The notes under the pieces: model-generated
Database searches by the model: none
Seen by the model: the letters and a program-made list of their open reading frames with translations, nothing else
Told to the model about the DNA's origin: nothing
Shown here: positions 1 to 11,130 of the stretch, piece by piece
Numbering within the stretch: position 1 is the stretch's first letter
How the letters are laid out: the number at the start of each line of letters is the position of its first letter
Position numbers and translations under genes: made by a program
Assembly: GCF_000002425.4 (NCBI RefSeq)
Contig: NC_037269.1
Location: 6,644,172-6,708,171, forward strand
DNA: 64,000 nt
DNA from: Physcomitrium patens
Taxonomy: Eukaryota > Streptophyta > Bryopsida > Funariales > Funariaceae
Direction: 5' to 3'

Positions 1-3
1 CGG

Positions 4-545
4 TTGTTAGAGTTACATACAATAATGAAGGTGCAGTTGAAGGAAGCTCAAGAACGACAAAAGATAAATACAGATGTATATCGTAAGGAGCAACGACAAC
101 TCAACGAGGGTGATGAGGTATGGCTACTTCGTCATAATATCAAGACCACTCGTCCTTGCGACAAGTTGGACTATCGAAGGCTGGGACCATTTTCTATTTC
201 TGCACAGGTCAATCTAGTTGCATATCGGTTTCACCTACCGGAGTCAATGAAGATCCATCTTGTATTCCACGTGTCTCTTCTTGAACCATATAAGACAATG
301 GATATACAAGGAAGAAGACAAATGCCACCGCCTCCTATAGAAGTGGACAATAATGAAGAATTTGAGGTACAAGAGGTATTAGACTCAAGGCGGCGCCAAA
401 ATAAGCTGGAATATCTTGTTCATTGGCATGGATATGATATAAGTGAGCGCACATGGGAGCCATCAAGGAATCTAGCAAATGCTTGAGCTAAAGTTAAAGT
501 TTTTCATGAACGACATCCATCAAAATCAAGATGAAAACCTCTCTT
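4..545 (+). CDS. Integrase C-terminus plus chromodomain (partial pol)
   Basis: This is the 3' end of a chromovirus pol. The visible protein begins in the post-catalytic part of integrase (DEVWLLRHNIKTTRPCDKL, then LGPFSI...VAYRFHLP and [13 protein letters not shown], the usual integrase C-terminal fold). It ends in a chromodomain of about 45 residues (EFEVQEVLDSRR, LEYLVHWHGYD, ERTWEP). In this family the chromodomain is thought to steer integration toward particular chromatin marks. The open frame stops at 486; the following bases to about 545 match the tail of the other copies. The start lies outside the window. Confidence 0.88.
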
Positions 546-628
546 ATAAAAGAGACAAGATTGAGGCAAGATAACATTTAATTTCCTATCCTTGTTTGTA
601 ACTTCTTTAGATTTGTGACGCTAATTAG

Positions 629-1051
629 ATGGAGAGCCAACAACCAGCGGATTCAACTCAAGAACCTTTGTTTGCTGACTTACTGGATGAGACATTGCGA
701 TTGTCACAACCTTCAAGATGACGCAACCAAGATGAAGACCCTCTAGAAAGACATGTTCTTCCTCGAATAGTTGGTGAGATACAATGCGTTTGGTATCACG
801 ACCTTAGAAAAGATTCTCGATGTTTGGTGATATTGCTAGAGGTAGGAACAACTCTTGATGGTGTTCCAAATATTCTATTTGAAGGAAGTTACGAAGGCCT
901 CAACAATGATCAAAAAACTAGGTGGTTTTTCTGCCCTGGTATGGGACATTATCGATGGTTGAGAGGCCCTATCAATCATCTTCGAAGAGAACAGAGATTA
1001 GAGTATGTGGCAAATACAATTCGTCGCATCATAGATTTCCTCAATATATGA
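629..1051 (+). CDS. Conserved accessory ORF between pol and 3' LTR (fossil)
   Basis: A reading region of about 140 codons starts with ATG in the context ATGGAGAGCCAACAACC and ends just before the polypurine tract. Its C-terminal half is the best conserved part (ILLEVGTTLDGVPN, LFEGSYEGLNN, MGHYRWLRGPINHL, LEYVANTIRRIIDFL). The same region of 422-423 bases occurs in the copies at 2292-2713 and 15011-15433, and a diverged homologue sits at the same place in element B (31093-31446). No signal peptide, membrane segment or known domain is visible, so it does not look like an envelope gene. Function unknown. This copy is not fully open. Confidence 0.7.
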
Positions 1052-1092
1052 TGACCGGTCCTCGTAGAACTCGTCTCTAGAAAGGGAGGTAA

Positions 1093-1639
1093 TGTCACGG
1101 CCATAGTCATATAAGCTAATAATTACATATAGAAATAGGTAGAAGTAAGTAAAAGTAAGTAAAAGTAAGTTAGTTCTATAGTATTTAATATAGAAGCTTC
1201 TTAGAAACTTCCTAGATGCTGCTTTGACTTCATAAGTGTCTTTAATTGACTTTTTGGATTAGAAACGTAGTCAACAAGTTGGCCATGTGCCACACATGTT
1301 GTTAGCTTGAAGATCAAGCTAACTATGTGGCCCACACATAGAAAAACTTACCTTGTAAGTCAAGGCATGTGTCTTACAAAGTCAACACATATTGGAGGTC
1401 CTATAGAACGTCGCCACGTAGCCCCTAGTTAGATAGTATATATAGAGACAAGAGTGAAGGCTTCTTCACTCTTGTCAACTCCTTTCGTGCTTCTAGTCCA
1501 GGTTCAAGAGTCTCTAGTTTCTTGTCTTGTGGCAATAGCCAATGTAGTTTCCTTTTAATATACATACTTGCTTATATTTTGACTTATTGAGAGAGACCTT
1601 TTGTGTATATTTTTCTTTATCGAGTCTTTGTCCTTGACA
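1093..1639 (+). repeat. 3' LTR, family 1
   Basis: The repeat begins TGTCACGGCC after the purine tract AGAAAGGGAGGTAA and ends CCTTGACA; it is 547 bp. It has a GCCACGTAGC motif upstream of a TATATATAGAGAC TATA box. About 32 bases past the start of that box lies ACTCTTGTCAA, the predicted transcript start. It matches, in opposite orientation, both LTRs of the element at 14408-20800. Confidence 0.9.
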
Positions 1640-2034
1640 CATGCTTGCTGATGTGCTTACAAAGGCATTTATAAAAGATAGGCACCATGGATTGATGAAG
1701 GCATTAGGTTTAAAAGCCTTTTAACAATTAGTAAAGTAGAAGTGTCAAAGATCAGCAAGCCCTTGCTTAGTTACTAGTATCTAAAGATTAATCATAGTAA
1801 GTTGCTAATAGTGAAAAGGCAGCAAAGCAGTAAAAAGAAGTTATTATGGTGGTGGCTAGGGTTTAGTTGCGGCTAGGGTTTAGTTGGATGTAAATGAGTT
1901 ACATCTTTATTAGATGAATACTCCACCTATAAGTAAAGAGTGTTGGAAGTAAGAGTCATCTTACTCCACACTTATGATTGTGAGCAAATCTTGTTGATGC
2001 TATGTGTTTGTAGTTTCTAAGCTTTTTTTCTTCA
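1640..2034 (+). mobile_element. Ty1/copia fragment: RNase H end plus 3' LTR
   Basis: The first 100 bases match the RNase H tail of the copia copy at 9895-10000 (MLAD, then a KALGLK-like end just before the LTR). The LTR is 1743-2034, beginning TGTCAAAGATCAGC and ending TTTTTTTCTTCA, and is shorter than its relative at 10001-10364. The fragment is bounded on the left by the family 1 LTR and on the right by part of another family 1 LTR. It is broken. Confidence 0.8.
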
Positions 2035-2291
2035 ATATTTATTACAATTAATTAATATGTTCACACTTCGCCACCTTGTTGGCCAAGTTTTTAATCTACC
2101 AATCACTTGTGGATATGTATAAATGTGAAACAGTGTCAATAAAGCTTCTTGAGAAGCTTCCACATAAAATATTATAAAATCAATCAACTTTTATCGACTT
2201 CTATCTATTCATATTACCTAGATAATTACTATAAATATATGTCTATGATATTATCCCTCCTTCTAGGAATGAGTTCCACGAGGAGCGGTCA

Positions 2292-2713
2292 TCATATGTT
2301 GAGAAAATCTATGATGTGACGAATTGTATTTGTCACATACTCAGATCTTTGTTCTCTTCGAAGATGATTGATATGACCTCTCAACCATCAATAGTGTCCC
2401 ATACTAGAACAGGAAGACTACCCTATTATTTGATCACCATTGAGGCCTTCATAACTTCCTTCAAATAAAACATGTGGAACATCGTCAAGAGTTGTTCATA
2501 CCACTAATAAAATAATCAAACATTAGGCATCTCTTCCAAGATCATGATACCAAACGCGATGTATCTCTCCATTTATTTGAGATAAAATATGTCATCTTTG
2601 AGGATCTTCATCTCGATTGCATCATCTTGAAGGTTGTGACAATCACAATATCTTGTCTGGCATGTTATCAAATGAAGGTTCTTCAGTTGAGTCTATTGGT
2701 TGTTGGTTCTCTA
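2292..2713 (-). pseudogene. Accessory ORF relic (family 1b)
   Basis: This region matches the accessory ORF of the copies at 629-1051 and 15011-15433 along its whole length, at the same place between the chromodomain and the 3' LTR. It is a fossil. Its value is that three diverged copies keep the region at nearly constant length. Confidence 0.65.
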
Positions 2714-2879
2714 TCTCTTTAGTGTTACAAACACAAAGAAGTTACAAACAAGGATTAAAAGTAGAATGTTATCTTGCTTAGATCTTGTTTCTTTTATAGA
2801 GAAGATCTTCATCTTGGTTTTGATGGATGTCGACGATGAAAAGCCTCCACTTTCTTTGCTACATTTGCAAGATTCTTTG

Positions 2880-3390
2880 CTAGCTTCCATGTACATTTAC
2901 TAATATCGTATTCGTGCCAATGAATAAGATATTTCAACTTATTTCGGTGCTACCTTGAATCTAAGACTTCTTCCACCTCAAATTCTTCATTGTTGTCTAC
3001 TTCTATAGGAGGCAGTGGCATTTGTCTTCTTTCTTATATCCACTATCTTGTATGGTTCAAGAAGAGATACGTGGTATACAAGATGGATCTTTATTGACTC
3101 TGATAGGTGTAACCAATATGCAATTCGATTGATTTGTTCAAAAATAGGAAAAGGTCTAAGCCTACGATAGTCTAACTTATCACAAGGACGAGTTGTCTTA
3201 ATATTGTGATGAAGTAACCATACCTTGTCACTCACATTGAATTGTGGTTGTTCCTTCCTATATACATCCGCATATATCTTTTTTCGTTCTTGAGCTTCTT
3301 TTAATTGCGCCTTCATTATTGCATGTAACTCTGACAACCGATTTGCCATATCATCTGCTGCAAGATTATCAACTCTTGAAAAATCAAACG
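2880..3390 (-). pseudogene. Integrase C-terminus and chromodomain relic
   Basis: The minus strand reads as integrase C-terminus (KVWLLHHNIKTTRPCDKLD, then [14 protein letters not shown]) followed leftward by a weaker chromodomain (LEYLI/H-type core, RTWE region). It is the downstream part of pol of the element at 2039-8060. Confidence 0.8.
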
Positions 3391-3539
3391 TATCAAGTCA
3401 TGGATGATAACCACAATTGGCAAAGAAATGTGTTTGTTGCATAAAAGATTGCATTGTATTATTACAAGCAAACTCTACCAATGGCAAAAGAGTTGTCCAA
3501 TCATCTTGTTGATAGTTGATGGTACACCTTAAGTATTGC

Positions 3540-4390
3540 TCCAAGACTTAGTTTACGCACTCTGTCTGTCCGTCAGTTTGACGATGAAAAGCCGAAGATA
3601 GTTTTATATCCACTTTTAAAACCTTGAAAAGAGTTCTCCAAAATCTTAACACAAACTAAGTTTCCTTATCCGATATAATATATTTTGGTAACCTATGATA
3701 GCGATAGATATTGTCAATAAAAAGCTTAGCTGTTTCTTCACCTGTGATAGATTTTGTACATGGTACAAAATGTGCCCTCTTGATGAAGCGATCTACTATT
3801 ACAAATATAGAGTCATAAAAACCTGAGCTTAGAAGATCTGTGATGAAATCCATAGAAACAGAAGACCATGGTTGTTTTGGAATAGGTAATGGCTGAAGAA
3901 GTCCAAAAGATTGATGACAAGGAATTTTTGATCTTGAGCAAACATCACATGATTGTACAAAGTCCTTGACTGCCTTCCACATTTGAGGCCACCAAAAATC
4001 CGTAGATACTAGCTCTAAAGTCTTATTATATCCAAAATGTCCTGTTGTTGGAAAGTCGTGATGAGCTTGAAGAACACATAATCGTGCTTCACCTTCTGAA
4101 ACATATAGGCATCTCTCGAAATAGGGTAGATTGTCTTTGAATTCAAAATTGGAAGTATCATGGGACTTAGAAGGATTACTCTTAATATCATGAAGAAGAG
4201 GGTCTGATGACATACTTGACTTGACTTGCTTGAGAAAAGTTAAATCAACAGTCAATGTTGATTTTATTGCTCAAAGATGAAATTGCTCCGGCTTCAAGAG
4301 GACCATTTTTATTGCTCAAAAGGTGCATCTTCTTCTTTTAGTATAAGATAAGAATATTTAGACAAATCAATGGACAAACCTTGTTATTTT
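3540..4390 (-). pseudogene. Integrase region relic
   Basis: The minus strand shows the zinc-binding H..H..CxxC part (HFGYNKTLELVS, FVQSCDVCSRSK) and the start of the catalytic core (WSSVSMDFITDL, FVIVDRF, HFVPCTKSITGEE). These match the integrase of the element at 14408-20800. Broken. Confidence 0.82.
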
Positions 4391-5640
4391 TCTAGTCAAT
4401 AAGTGATAATAAACTTGAATCTTGATAAAGACATGCTCCATTGAGCTTGACGATGATTCAACACACATGTTGACATGAAATATTTGAGGTTCTTATGATC
4501 GGTATATACGGTGATCAGACTGGAAGCGCCTTCTAGATAATGATGCTATTCTTGAAAAAAATCCACGATTGCAAGAAGTTCTTTTTTGTGGATTTCATAA
4601 TTGATCTCGACTGCTAAGAATTTTCTTGAATGAAAGGCTACTGGGTGAAGTTTTTCATCTACTTCTATATGTGACAAAACCGCACCCAAAACAAACTCTA
4701 CATCTGTTTCCATAAAAAATATTTTGGAAAAATCAACACGATACAAGATTGGTGCAAAAACAAACATTGTCTTCACAGCTTCAATAGCAACTTCTGCTTC
4801 TTGATTCTTTTGGAATTTTTTACAAGTTTAACGTGTAAGTAGAGCTGCAACTCGAGAGAAGTCTTTGATGAAGATCCGATAATAATTGGCAAATCTCAAA
4901 AAACATTGGACATCTCTTACTGTCTTTGAAATCTTCCAATCTATGATTGTTTGGACTTTCTTAGGATCTATTATGAAACCATCATTTGAAATGATGTATC
5001 CTAAAAAGTTGACTTAAGTAGTGTAAAATATACACTTTTCCATCTTAGCATATAATCCCATATTTCTAAGTTTCTATAATACTTGATGAACATGTACTTT
5101 ATGCTCTTCTGTATTCTTAGAGTAGACTAAAATGTTGTCTAGGTAGCAAACAACAAAATTGTCTAGGAACTCACAAAAAACATCATTCATGAGATGTTGA
5201 AAAGGAGCTCGTACATTCATAAGTCCAAAAGGCATGTCATTATATTCAAAATGTCTGTACCTAATTCGAAACGCAATCTTCCATTCAATTCTTTTTTCGA
5301 TGCATTCTAGATTGTATGTTCCTCGTAGATCTATTTTTGTATAGATCTTAGCTTGATTCAACTGATCAAGGAGTCTAGACATCAAAGGTAATGGATACCT
5401 ATTCTTAATGATGATCTTGTTGAATCCTCAATAGTCAACACACATCGACAATGATCCATCATTTTTCTTTACAAATAAGATAGTAGCTCTTGCTGAAAAT
5501 TTATAATGGCGTATGAAATTCTTGACCAAGTTCTCTTCAATATATGCCTTGAGTTCAGCCATCTCATTTTGTAATAGACTGTAGATTGGTCCAAATAGTA
5601 GTTGAGCTCTTTCTTTGAGATTGATTGAACAATCATATGG
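4390..5640 (-). pseudogene. Reverse transcriptase-RNase H relic
   Basis: Reverse transcriptase motifs are recognisable on the minus strand: [33 protein letters not shown] and CYLDNILVYSKN (the YxDD box reads YLDN). Farther left is RNase H (METDVEFVLGAVLS, HKKELLAIVDFFQE). The style (KIDLRGTYNL instead of KLDLRSGYHQ) is that of fungal/Tcn1-type chromoviruses. Broken. Confidence 0.82.
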
Positions 5641-5869
5641 ACAATGCTCCAGAAGAATATGTGCATTATTTTTCTAAAAAACATCTTGATAGTCTTGATA
5701 CTGACTTGGAATACGATTTGAAGTCTTTCCATCATTAGAAATAGGTGTGGCATAAATAACAAAAGATGATTCTTCTTTTGCAACATACAAGAATGCTCTT
5801 GCACCTACAAATGCAGGTATAATTGTACTTGACTTATGATTTTCTACTTGATTTACTATACACTTAGTT

Positions 5870-6290
5870 ATACTTTTAAAGAAGTTAAGAGTACGAAAAA
5901 TCCAATCTATTTGAGGGTTGTATTTTTCTAACCATGATAGACCTAAAATGATTGGATTAGAAGGAGATCTAATTATGTTAAAAAATTACACAACTATTAT
6001 GATCATTTATTGCTACATCTAAAGGAAGTGTTTCATGAGTAACATCTTCAAAAGATAATGGATGACCATCTATGACTTCTACGTGTATAGGTTTAGTTTT
6101 TTGTAATAATTGTATTCTATGACTTTTAACAAATTCTTCATCTAAAAAGCAAACTAAGGCCCCTAAATCTATTAAGGCAGAGGCTTTATACTTATTAGGT
6201 CCTAAACGTACATCTAATACAAAACAAAGAGAGGGTTCTAAGGAGAGAATAGGACCTTTATTAGAACTTGTGCAAGATTCCAACCGTACG
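5870..6290 (-). pseudogene. Retroviral-type aspartic protease relic
   Basis: The minus strand reads SALIDLGALVCFLDEEFV, the flap-side segment TKPIHVEVIDGHPL, and ends in the ILGLSWLEKYNPQIDW-type block seen in the other copies. This is a gag-pol protease between gag and reverse transcriptase. Broken. Confidence 0.72.
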
Positions 6291-6299
6291 GTCCATATT

Positions 6300-7338
6300 A
6301 TAGCTGGACAAATTTATTTTTCCATATATTGTCTTCTTTGACAGTCGTATTGTTTATTTTGTGATTGCATCGCTTCTTTGGACAATGTTGAACAGTGTGC
6401 TTTGGTTCTCCAAAATATAAATATAATCCTTCTTAACGTCAATGAGTCTTTTCTTGCTCAATAAGAGCTTAAAAACGAACTGCATCAATTTGCATATCCT
6501 CTACCTCTAAATGTATGTATTGAGGAGAGGTTGATGTTGCGATTGAATTGTAGTACCATGAAGGTCCACTTGTACGACTCTCAGATCAAAATTCAAAAAG
6601 TCGATTGTCACACTTAACAGCAAAATTAATTGTTTGGTTTAATATTTGAAGATTAAGTAAGTTCAGCATCAATTTCTTTACTTTATATTGAAATCCATAG
6701 AGAAACTGACTAATGAGTGTTGCTTTATTCTACTTGGTATTGGTTGCTAGTTGTCAAAATTGTGTAACATAAAATGTCACTGACCGATTCTCTTGTTGCA
6801 AGATACGAATCTTCTTGGTTGCAACATGAGTTGCATCATGTTCTCCATACATAGATCAAAATTCCGCTAAAAATGCCTCCAAATTATCCAATATTGAGTC
6901 ACGTCATTCAAAAAAAGATAAAAACCATAATAAAGCAGAACCTAAAAGTAGTGTTCTAATATACCTAACTTGTGATCCTTGAATTGGATAACTTTGAGAT
7001 TGAAGTTCAATCACTAATTGCACCTGATTGATGAATCCTCAGAACTTAGATCTTGTACCATCAAACTTCTCAAGCAGACTGACTCTGGATTCTCTGATGC
7101 TTAATTGATGATCTATCATAGGTGAAGTAGTATGGCTTGATGTAAATGTTGAAGCAAGTCCAACTATCTCTATATCTTCACTTTTTACTAATCTTGTTGT
7201 TTCTTGTGCTAGTGAATTGAATTGATGCATTGCAAGCATTAATTTTCTCATTTGTTCTTGCATTTGTGCCATTGCACTTTTCATTTTGGTGAGTTGTGCC
7301 ATGATAATACAATAGGAAAAGAAGGTATCTACTCTCAC
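6300..7338 (-). pseudogene. Gag relic
   Basis: The N-terminal part on the right has the MAQLTKMKSAMAQMQEQMRKLMLAM coil-like start (residues shown in part) and KFDGTRSKF, the conserved gag opening of this family. The CCHC knuckle region lies near 6380-6430 but is degraded. Broken. Confidence 0.75.
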
Positions 7339-7393
7339 TGAAGAAAACTTAGACTAAAACACTCGAAGAAAAAATTCTATGAACAATATCAAT

Positions 7394-7421
7394 TTAGAAG
7401 TGGATAATCCAAAACTTCTAA
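7394..7421 (-). other. Leader hairpin (family 1b)
   Basis: TTAGAAGT and ACTTCTAA form a perfect 8-bp stem around the loop GGATAATCC, between the 5' LTR and gag. It is the counterpart of the hairpins at 20122-20150 and 44336-44365. Confidence 0.55.
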
Positions 7422-7511
7422 TATGCTTATGTCTTATCAAGAGAAAGGGGTAATCCACTTTTACTCAAGAAAAGACAAAGCTCTGATATTATACATGCAC
7501 TCTTGTCAATC

Positions 7512-8060
7512 TATCAAGGATAAGAACTCGATGAAAAGTAATTCAGACAAGTGAGCCTTTTCTCAAAGAAAAATAACACAATATAAATAAACAAGTATGT
7601 ATATTAAAAGAAAATTAGAATGGCTATTGCCAAAGACTAAAAAACATAAAGGCTCTTGAAACTAGATTGGAAATAAGAAAGGATTTGAGAAGAGTAAAGA
7701 AGGCTTCACTCTTGCCTCTATATATACTATCTAACTAAGAGCTACGTGGCGATATGCTATTGGACCTCCAATATGCATTCAACTTACAACACACATGTCT
7801 AATTTGTAGAGCAAGTTGCCTAGATATGTGCCACATGTCTAACTTGTATTACAATTAATTAATGTGTTCACACTTCACCACCTTGTTGGCCAAGTTTTCA
7901 ACCTACCAATCACCTATGGACATGTATAAAGGCAAAAAAATGTCTATAAAGCTTCTTGAGAATCTTCCACATAAAATATTATAAAATCAATCAACTTTTA
8001 TCTACTTCTATCTATTCATATTACCTAGATAATAATTATTATAAATATGTATCTGTGATC
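7512..8060 (-). repeat. 5' LTR, family 1b
   Basis: The right-hand LTR of the 2039-8060 element is about 549 bp. Its ends are degenerate forms of TGTCAAGG...GTGACA. It carries the TATA box (CTCTATATATACTATC as displayed) and an ACGTGG core in GCTACGTGGCGA. Confidence 0.82.
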
Positions 8061-10364
8061 CTATTTCAGCATCAAATGTGGTGTTGGCAGATAGTGGCAT
8101 ATGTGAAGCCACTGGAATTGGCTCTATTATAATAGAGGTGGTTGTGAATGGACAAACCAATAGGATGAAATTCAAAAACGTCCTCTATGTGCCTAAGATG
8201 AAGCAAAATCTACTTTCGTTGAGTAAAGTTATAATGGAAGGTTTTAAAGTTGAATTCGATATGAATGGATATTTTATGAGAACATTGAGTGGAAACAAGG
8301 TCTTCAAAGGCTTAAGAGAAGGAAATTTGTACTATCTCATTTGTAAGAAGGTGAATAGAGTGAAGGTAGCCGCATTTGCTGAGTTTACATTAAACCAAGA
8401 CAAATTGAATATATGGTATTGCCACCTTAGCTATTTGAATGTGAAGAGCATGACAGAGCTGAAGTCTATGGTAAGTGGCTTAGATCTTGGCAATACAAGC
8501 CAAAATGCAAAACAACTTGCATATGAAAGATGCATATAAGACAAACAAAAAAGGGCCTCATTTCCAAGTGGTGTAGCAATATATGCTACTAAGTTGCTAG
8601 AGATTGTCCATTCTGATGTATGTGGACCTATAAAGAACACAACTATTAGAGGATCAAGGTACTTTTTCACTTTCATTGATAATTATTCAAAAAAGATTTG
8701 GATCTACATTCTTAAAGTCAAAAGTAAGTACTTTTGGAGGTTTAAGAAGTTTAAAGCACTTATTGAAAAATAAAGTGAATGCAAGATCAAAGTACTGCAT
8801 ACGAACAATGGAGGTGAGTACATGTCTAAATAATTTGATGTTTATTTGAAGAATGAAGGAATTGCTAGATAAACCACAACACAATATACTCTACAACAAA
8901 ATGGTATTGTTGAAAGGGAAAATCAAACTATTGTAGAGATGGTAAAGAGCATGCTTCATGCTCAAAACCTTAGTTATGAGTTTTGGACAGAAGTTGTAAT
9001 GAATGCAGTGTATACAAGAAACAAATGTTCAACAAGTGCTCTTGTATCAATGATACCACAAAAAGCTTGGAGTGAGAGAAAACCTTACATTTTCTATATG
9101 AAAACCTTTGGTTGCATTGTATATGCCAAAATACCACATTATATGAGATCCAAACTTGATGCAAAAGGTACAAAGTGTGTATTTCTTGGTTATTGTAAAG
9201 GTACAAAGGCATATAGGCCTATGTGCTTGGAAACCAAGAAGATCATCAAAAGTTGTAATGTTGAGTTTTTAGAACATAAGAATACTTGTAAGCACTTGGA
9301 GATGTGTCCAAGTGAGAGTAATGGTGTGTTTGTAGACACATCTTTGAATTTAGTAAATAATCAAGAAGATGAAGACAATGAAGATGTAGACATTGAAGAT
9401 GGTGGAGGTATGAATGAAGATGAAAAGCCAAAGAAGGTTGAAAAGATGAAAGCTCCTACAATTGCTAGGACTAGCAATAAAAGAAATGGAGATATTGGAG
9501 ATTATGATGATGATGATGATGAGGAGTACCGTCCATTGAATAAGAAAAGATAAGTTTTAAGAGAGAAAATGGTTACAAAAGAGCATGAAGTGCAACAAGG
9601 TGAATCATCTTCTACAAATGAAAGGAGATATCTATTGAAAGAAAAAAGACAATATGACGAATAGTAGAAAAATCATATATTTCCTCAAGTAAGTAAAGAA
9701 TATGCAAATATTGCTCTTCTTATTGATCCATTGTCTTTGTGTGATACATTAAAGTCCCAAGATGCAATCAAGTGGAAGAAGACTAAGGAAGAAAAATACC
9801 AATCTCTTATGGACAAAGATACATGGAAATTAGAACCTCTTCCAATAAATCAATCTAATGTTGGTATAATAGACATGAAGTATTGTGCTATTAATCACAT
9901 GCTTGCTGATGCACTTATTAAGGTAATAGTAAAGGAGAAGCACTATGAGATGATGAAGGCATTAGGCTTAAAAGACTTTTGACAATTAACAAAGTGGGAG
10001 TGTTGAAGATCAGCATGTACTTGCTTAGTTACCACTATATAGAAATTAAGCATAGTATGTTGCTAATAGTCAAAATGTAGCAAAGAGATAAAAGAAGTTA
10101 TTATAGTGGGAACTAGGATTTATAGGTGGTGGCTAAGTAAAGAAGAATCTAAGGTTAAGTGGAATAAAGTAAGATATGCATGTAATATCAAAATGATAGA
10201 AGTTGCCTCATTGGTTAGCAACCATGAAAGTTGCCTCATTGATTAACAACCACCACTTATAAGTAAAAGGTGTTGGAAGTAAGAATTATCTTATTCCACA
10301 CTTCTTTTTGTGTGCAAACCTTGTTGATGCTAAGTGTTTGTAGCTTTTAGACTTTTTTTCTTCA
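8061..10364 (+). mobile_element. Ty1/copia element, internal part plus 3' LTR
   Basis: The plus strand shows the protease/GAG-pre-integrase boundary (KFKNVLYVPKMKQNLLSLSK, LNIWYCHLSYLNVKSM) and integrase (EIVHSDVCGPI, FFTFIDNYSKK, NNGGEY, NGIVERENQTIVEM, FGCIVYAKIP, KGTKCVFLGYCKGTKAYR). It continues into an acidic linker (EYRPLNKKR) and the last part of RNase H (NHMLADALIKV) just before the 3' LTR. The sequence upstream of the protease is not here because the left edge abuts the family 1b LTR. It is broken in several places and most of the reverse transcriptase is not recognisable. Confidence 0.88.
10001..10364 (+). repeat. Copia 3' LTR
   Basis: It begins TGTTGAAGATCAGC directly after a short purine run (AAAGTGGGAG) and ends TTTTTTTCTTCA. 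The first and last blocks match 1743-2034; the middle differs by indels. Most of this LTR has no coding content. Confidence 0.75.
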
Positions 10365-10468
10365 TAGTTTTGAATAGTGAAGAGAAATGATTTCATAGAC
10401 TATTTTACTACATTTTTTTGTGGTTATAATGTGCAAATTGTTTAAGTCTTGATGTGCAATTTTTTTGA

Positions 10469-11124
10469 GCCATGATGGTGCACTTGCGTGAGTTTTATAA
10501 AAATAGGTGTATAAATCTTGACAATGCTATTCTTATGAAGTTGCAAGTTGATAGATCCACAAGAGATGTAACAAAAGAGTTGCATGTTTTATTGAGTCAT
10601 ATTTCTACAACTAAGAAGGAAAAATTATCCAATATTCTAGTAAGTCATGGTGATAGACTTCCTACCTTTACACCTGCACAAAAAGAATGTATATGAGAGT
10701 AATCACAGTAAAGGATTTTGAAGTTGCAACAAAGATTGCCCAATATGTACATGAAAAACGTAATATTCATGTGAGTGTTGATATAGTTAAAAGGGTGTTG
10801 CATGATATAGGACTTTACTCACAAGTAAAAAAAAAAAAAGACCAATATTAACACAGAAGTACATGAAGCAACAGTTTAAATTTTCTCATAAATATTGGAC
10901 AATTGTCCAATTGGAAAATGTATAAATATTAGACAATGGCCTATAGACTCTCCTGACATAAATCTAATTGAACATATATAGAGAATCCTCAAAAGACGTC
11001 TGCACAAATGTAAAAGCACTCCAAAATGCTTATTGAAATTGTAGGAGCATCTCAAAGATCATTGAACTTTGATCACACCAAAATATTATAGAAGTTTTTG
11101 TAAGAATATGCCAACTTGTATCTA
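10469..11124 (+). mobile_element. Tc1-like DNA transposon relic (transposase fragments)
   Basis: The first part (10472-10830) reads like the N-terminal DNA-binding half of a Tc1 transposase: GDRLPTFTPAQKECI, then in another frame VITVKDFEVATKIAQYV, HVSVDIVKRVLHDIGLYSQ and, after an A run near 10830, RPILTQKYMKQQFKFSHKYW. The last part (about 10935-11124) is the C-terminal end of the catalytic domain: WPIDSPDINLIEHI, RILKRRL, PKYYRSFCKNMPTCI. The segment that should hold the first two catalytic acidic residues is absent, so it is internally deleted. Three stop codons (10979, 11042, 11063) sit where Tc1 proteins usually have Trp, i.e. TGG to TAG or TGA. No terminal inverted repeats were recognised. 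Confidence 0.72.
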
Positions 11125-11130
11125 AGTTGT

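Larger units (their letters stand above)
1..1639 (+). mobile_element. Ty3/gypsy chromovirus, family 1, 3' part
   Basis: Only the 3' end of this element lies in the window. In order it shows the integrase C-terminus with a chromodomain, a short spacer, an accessory ORF, a purine-rich tract (about 1079-1092) and a 3' LTR. The same order recurs in the minus-strand copies at 2039-8060, 11548-25988 and 14408-20800, which define family 1. The right edge abuts the RNase H end of a copia element, so this copy probably inserted into that element. The target duplication cannot be checked because the left end is outside the window. It looks like one of the better preserved copies, with few breaks in the visible part. 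Confidence 0.9.
2039..8060 (-). mobile_element. Ty3/gypsy chromovirus, family 1b, old copy
   Basis: This minus-strand element has its 5' LTR on the right (7512-8060) and only the distal part of its 3' LTR on the left (2039-2250). From right to left it shows leader, gag, protease, reverse transcriptase-RNase H, integrase, chromodomain and the accessory ORF region. The LTR subtype contains ACAATTAATTAAT and a block (CCACCTTGTTGGCCAAG) shared with the solo LTR at 22645-23172. It is heavily broken, with many breaks (well over ten), and is older than the element at 14408-20800. Confidence 0.88.

Noticed and set aside
629-1051. Accessory ORF as an envelope gene
   Set aside because: It has the right position, but no signal peptide, no membrane segment and no glycosylation-rich ectodomain in any copy, and it is far too short.
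1853-1890. CTAGGGTTT repeats as telomere-like sequence
   Set aside because: Only two short, spaced occurrences, inside the copia LTR region; not a tandem array.
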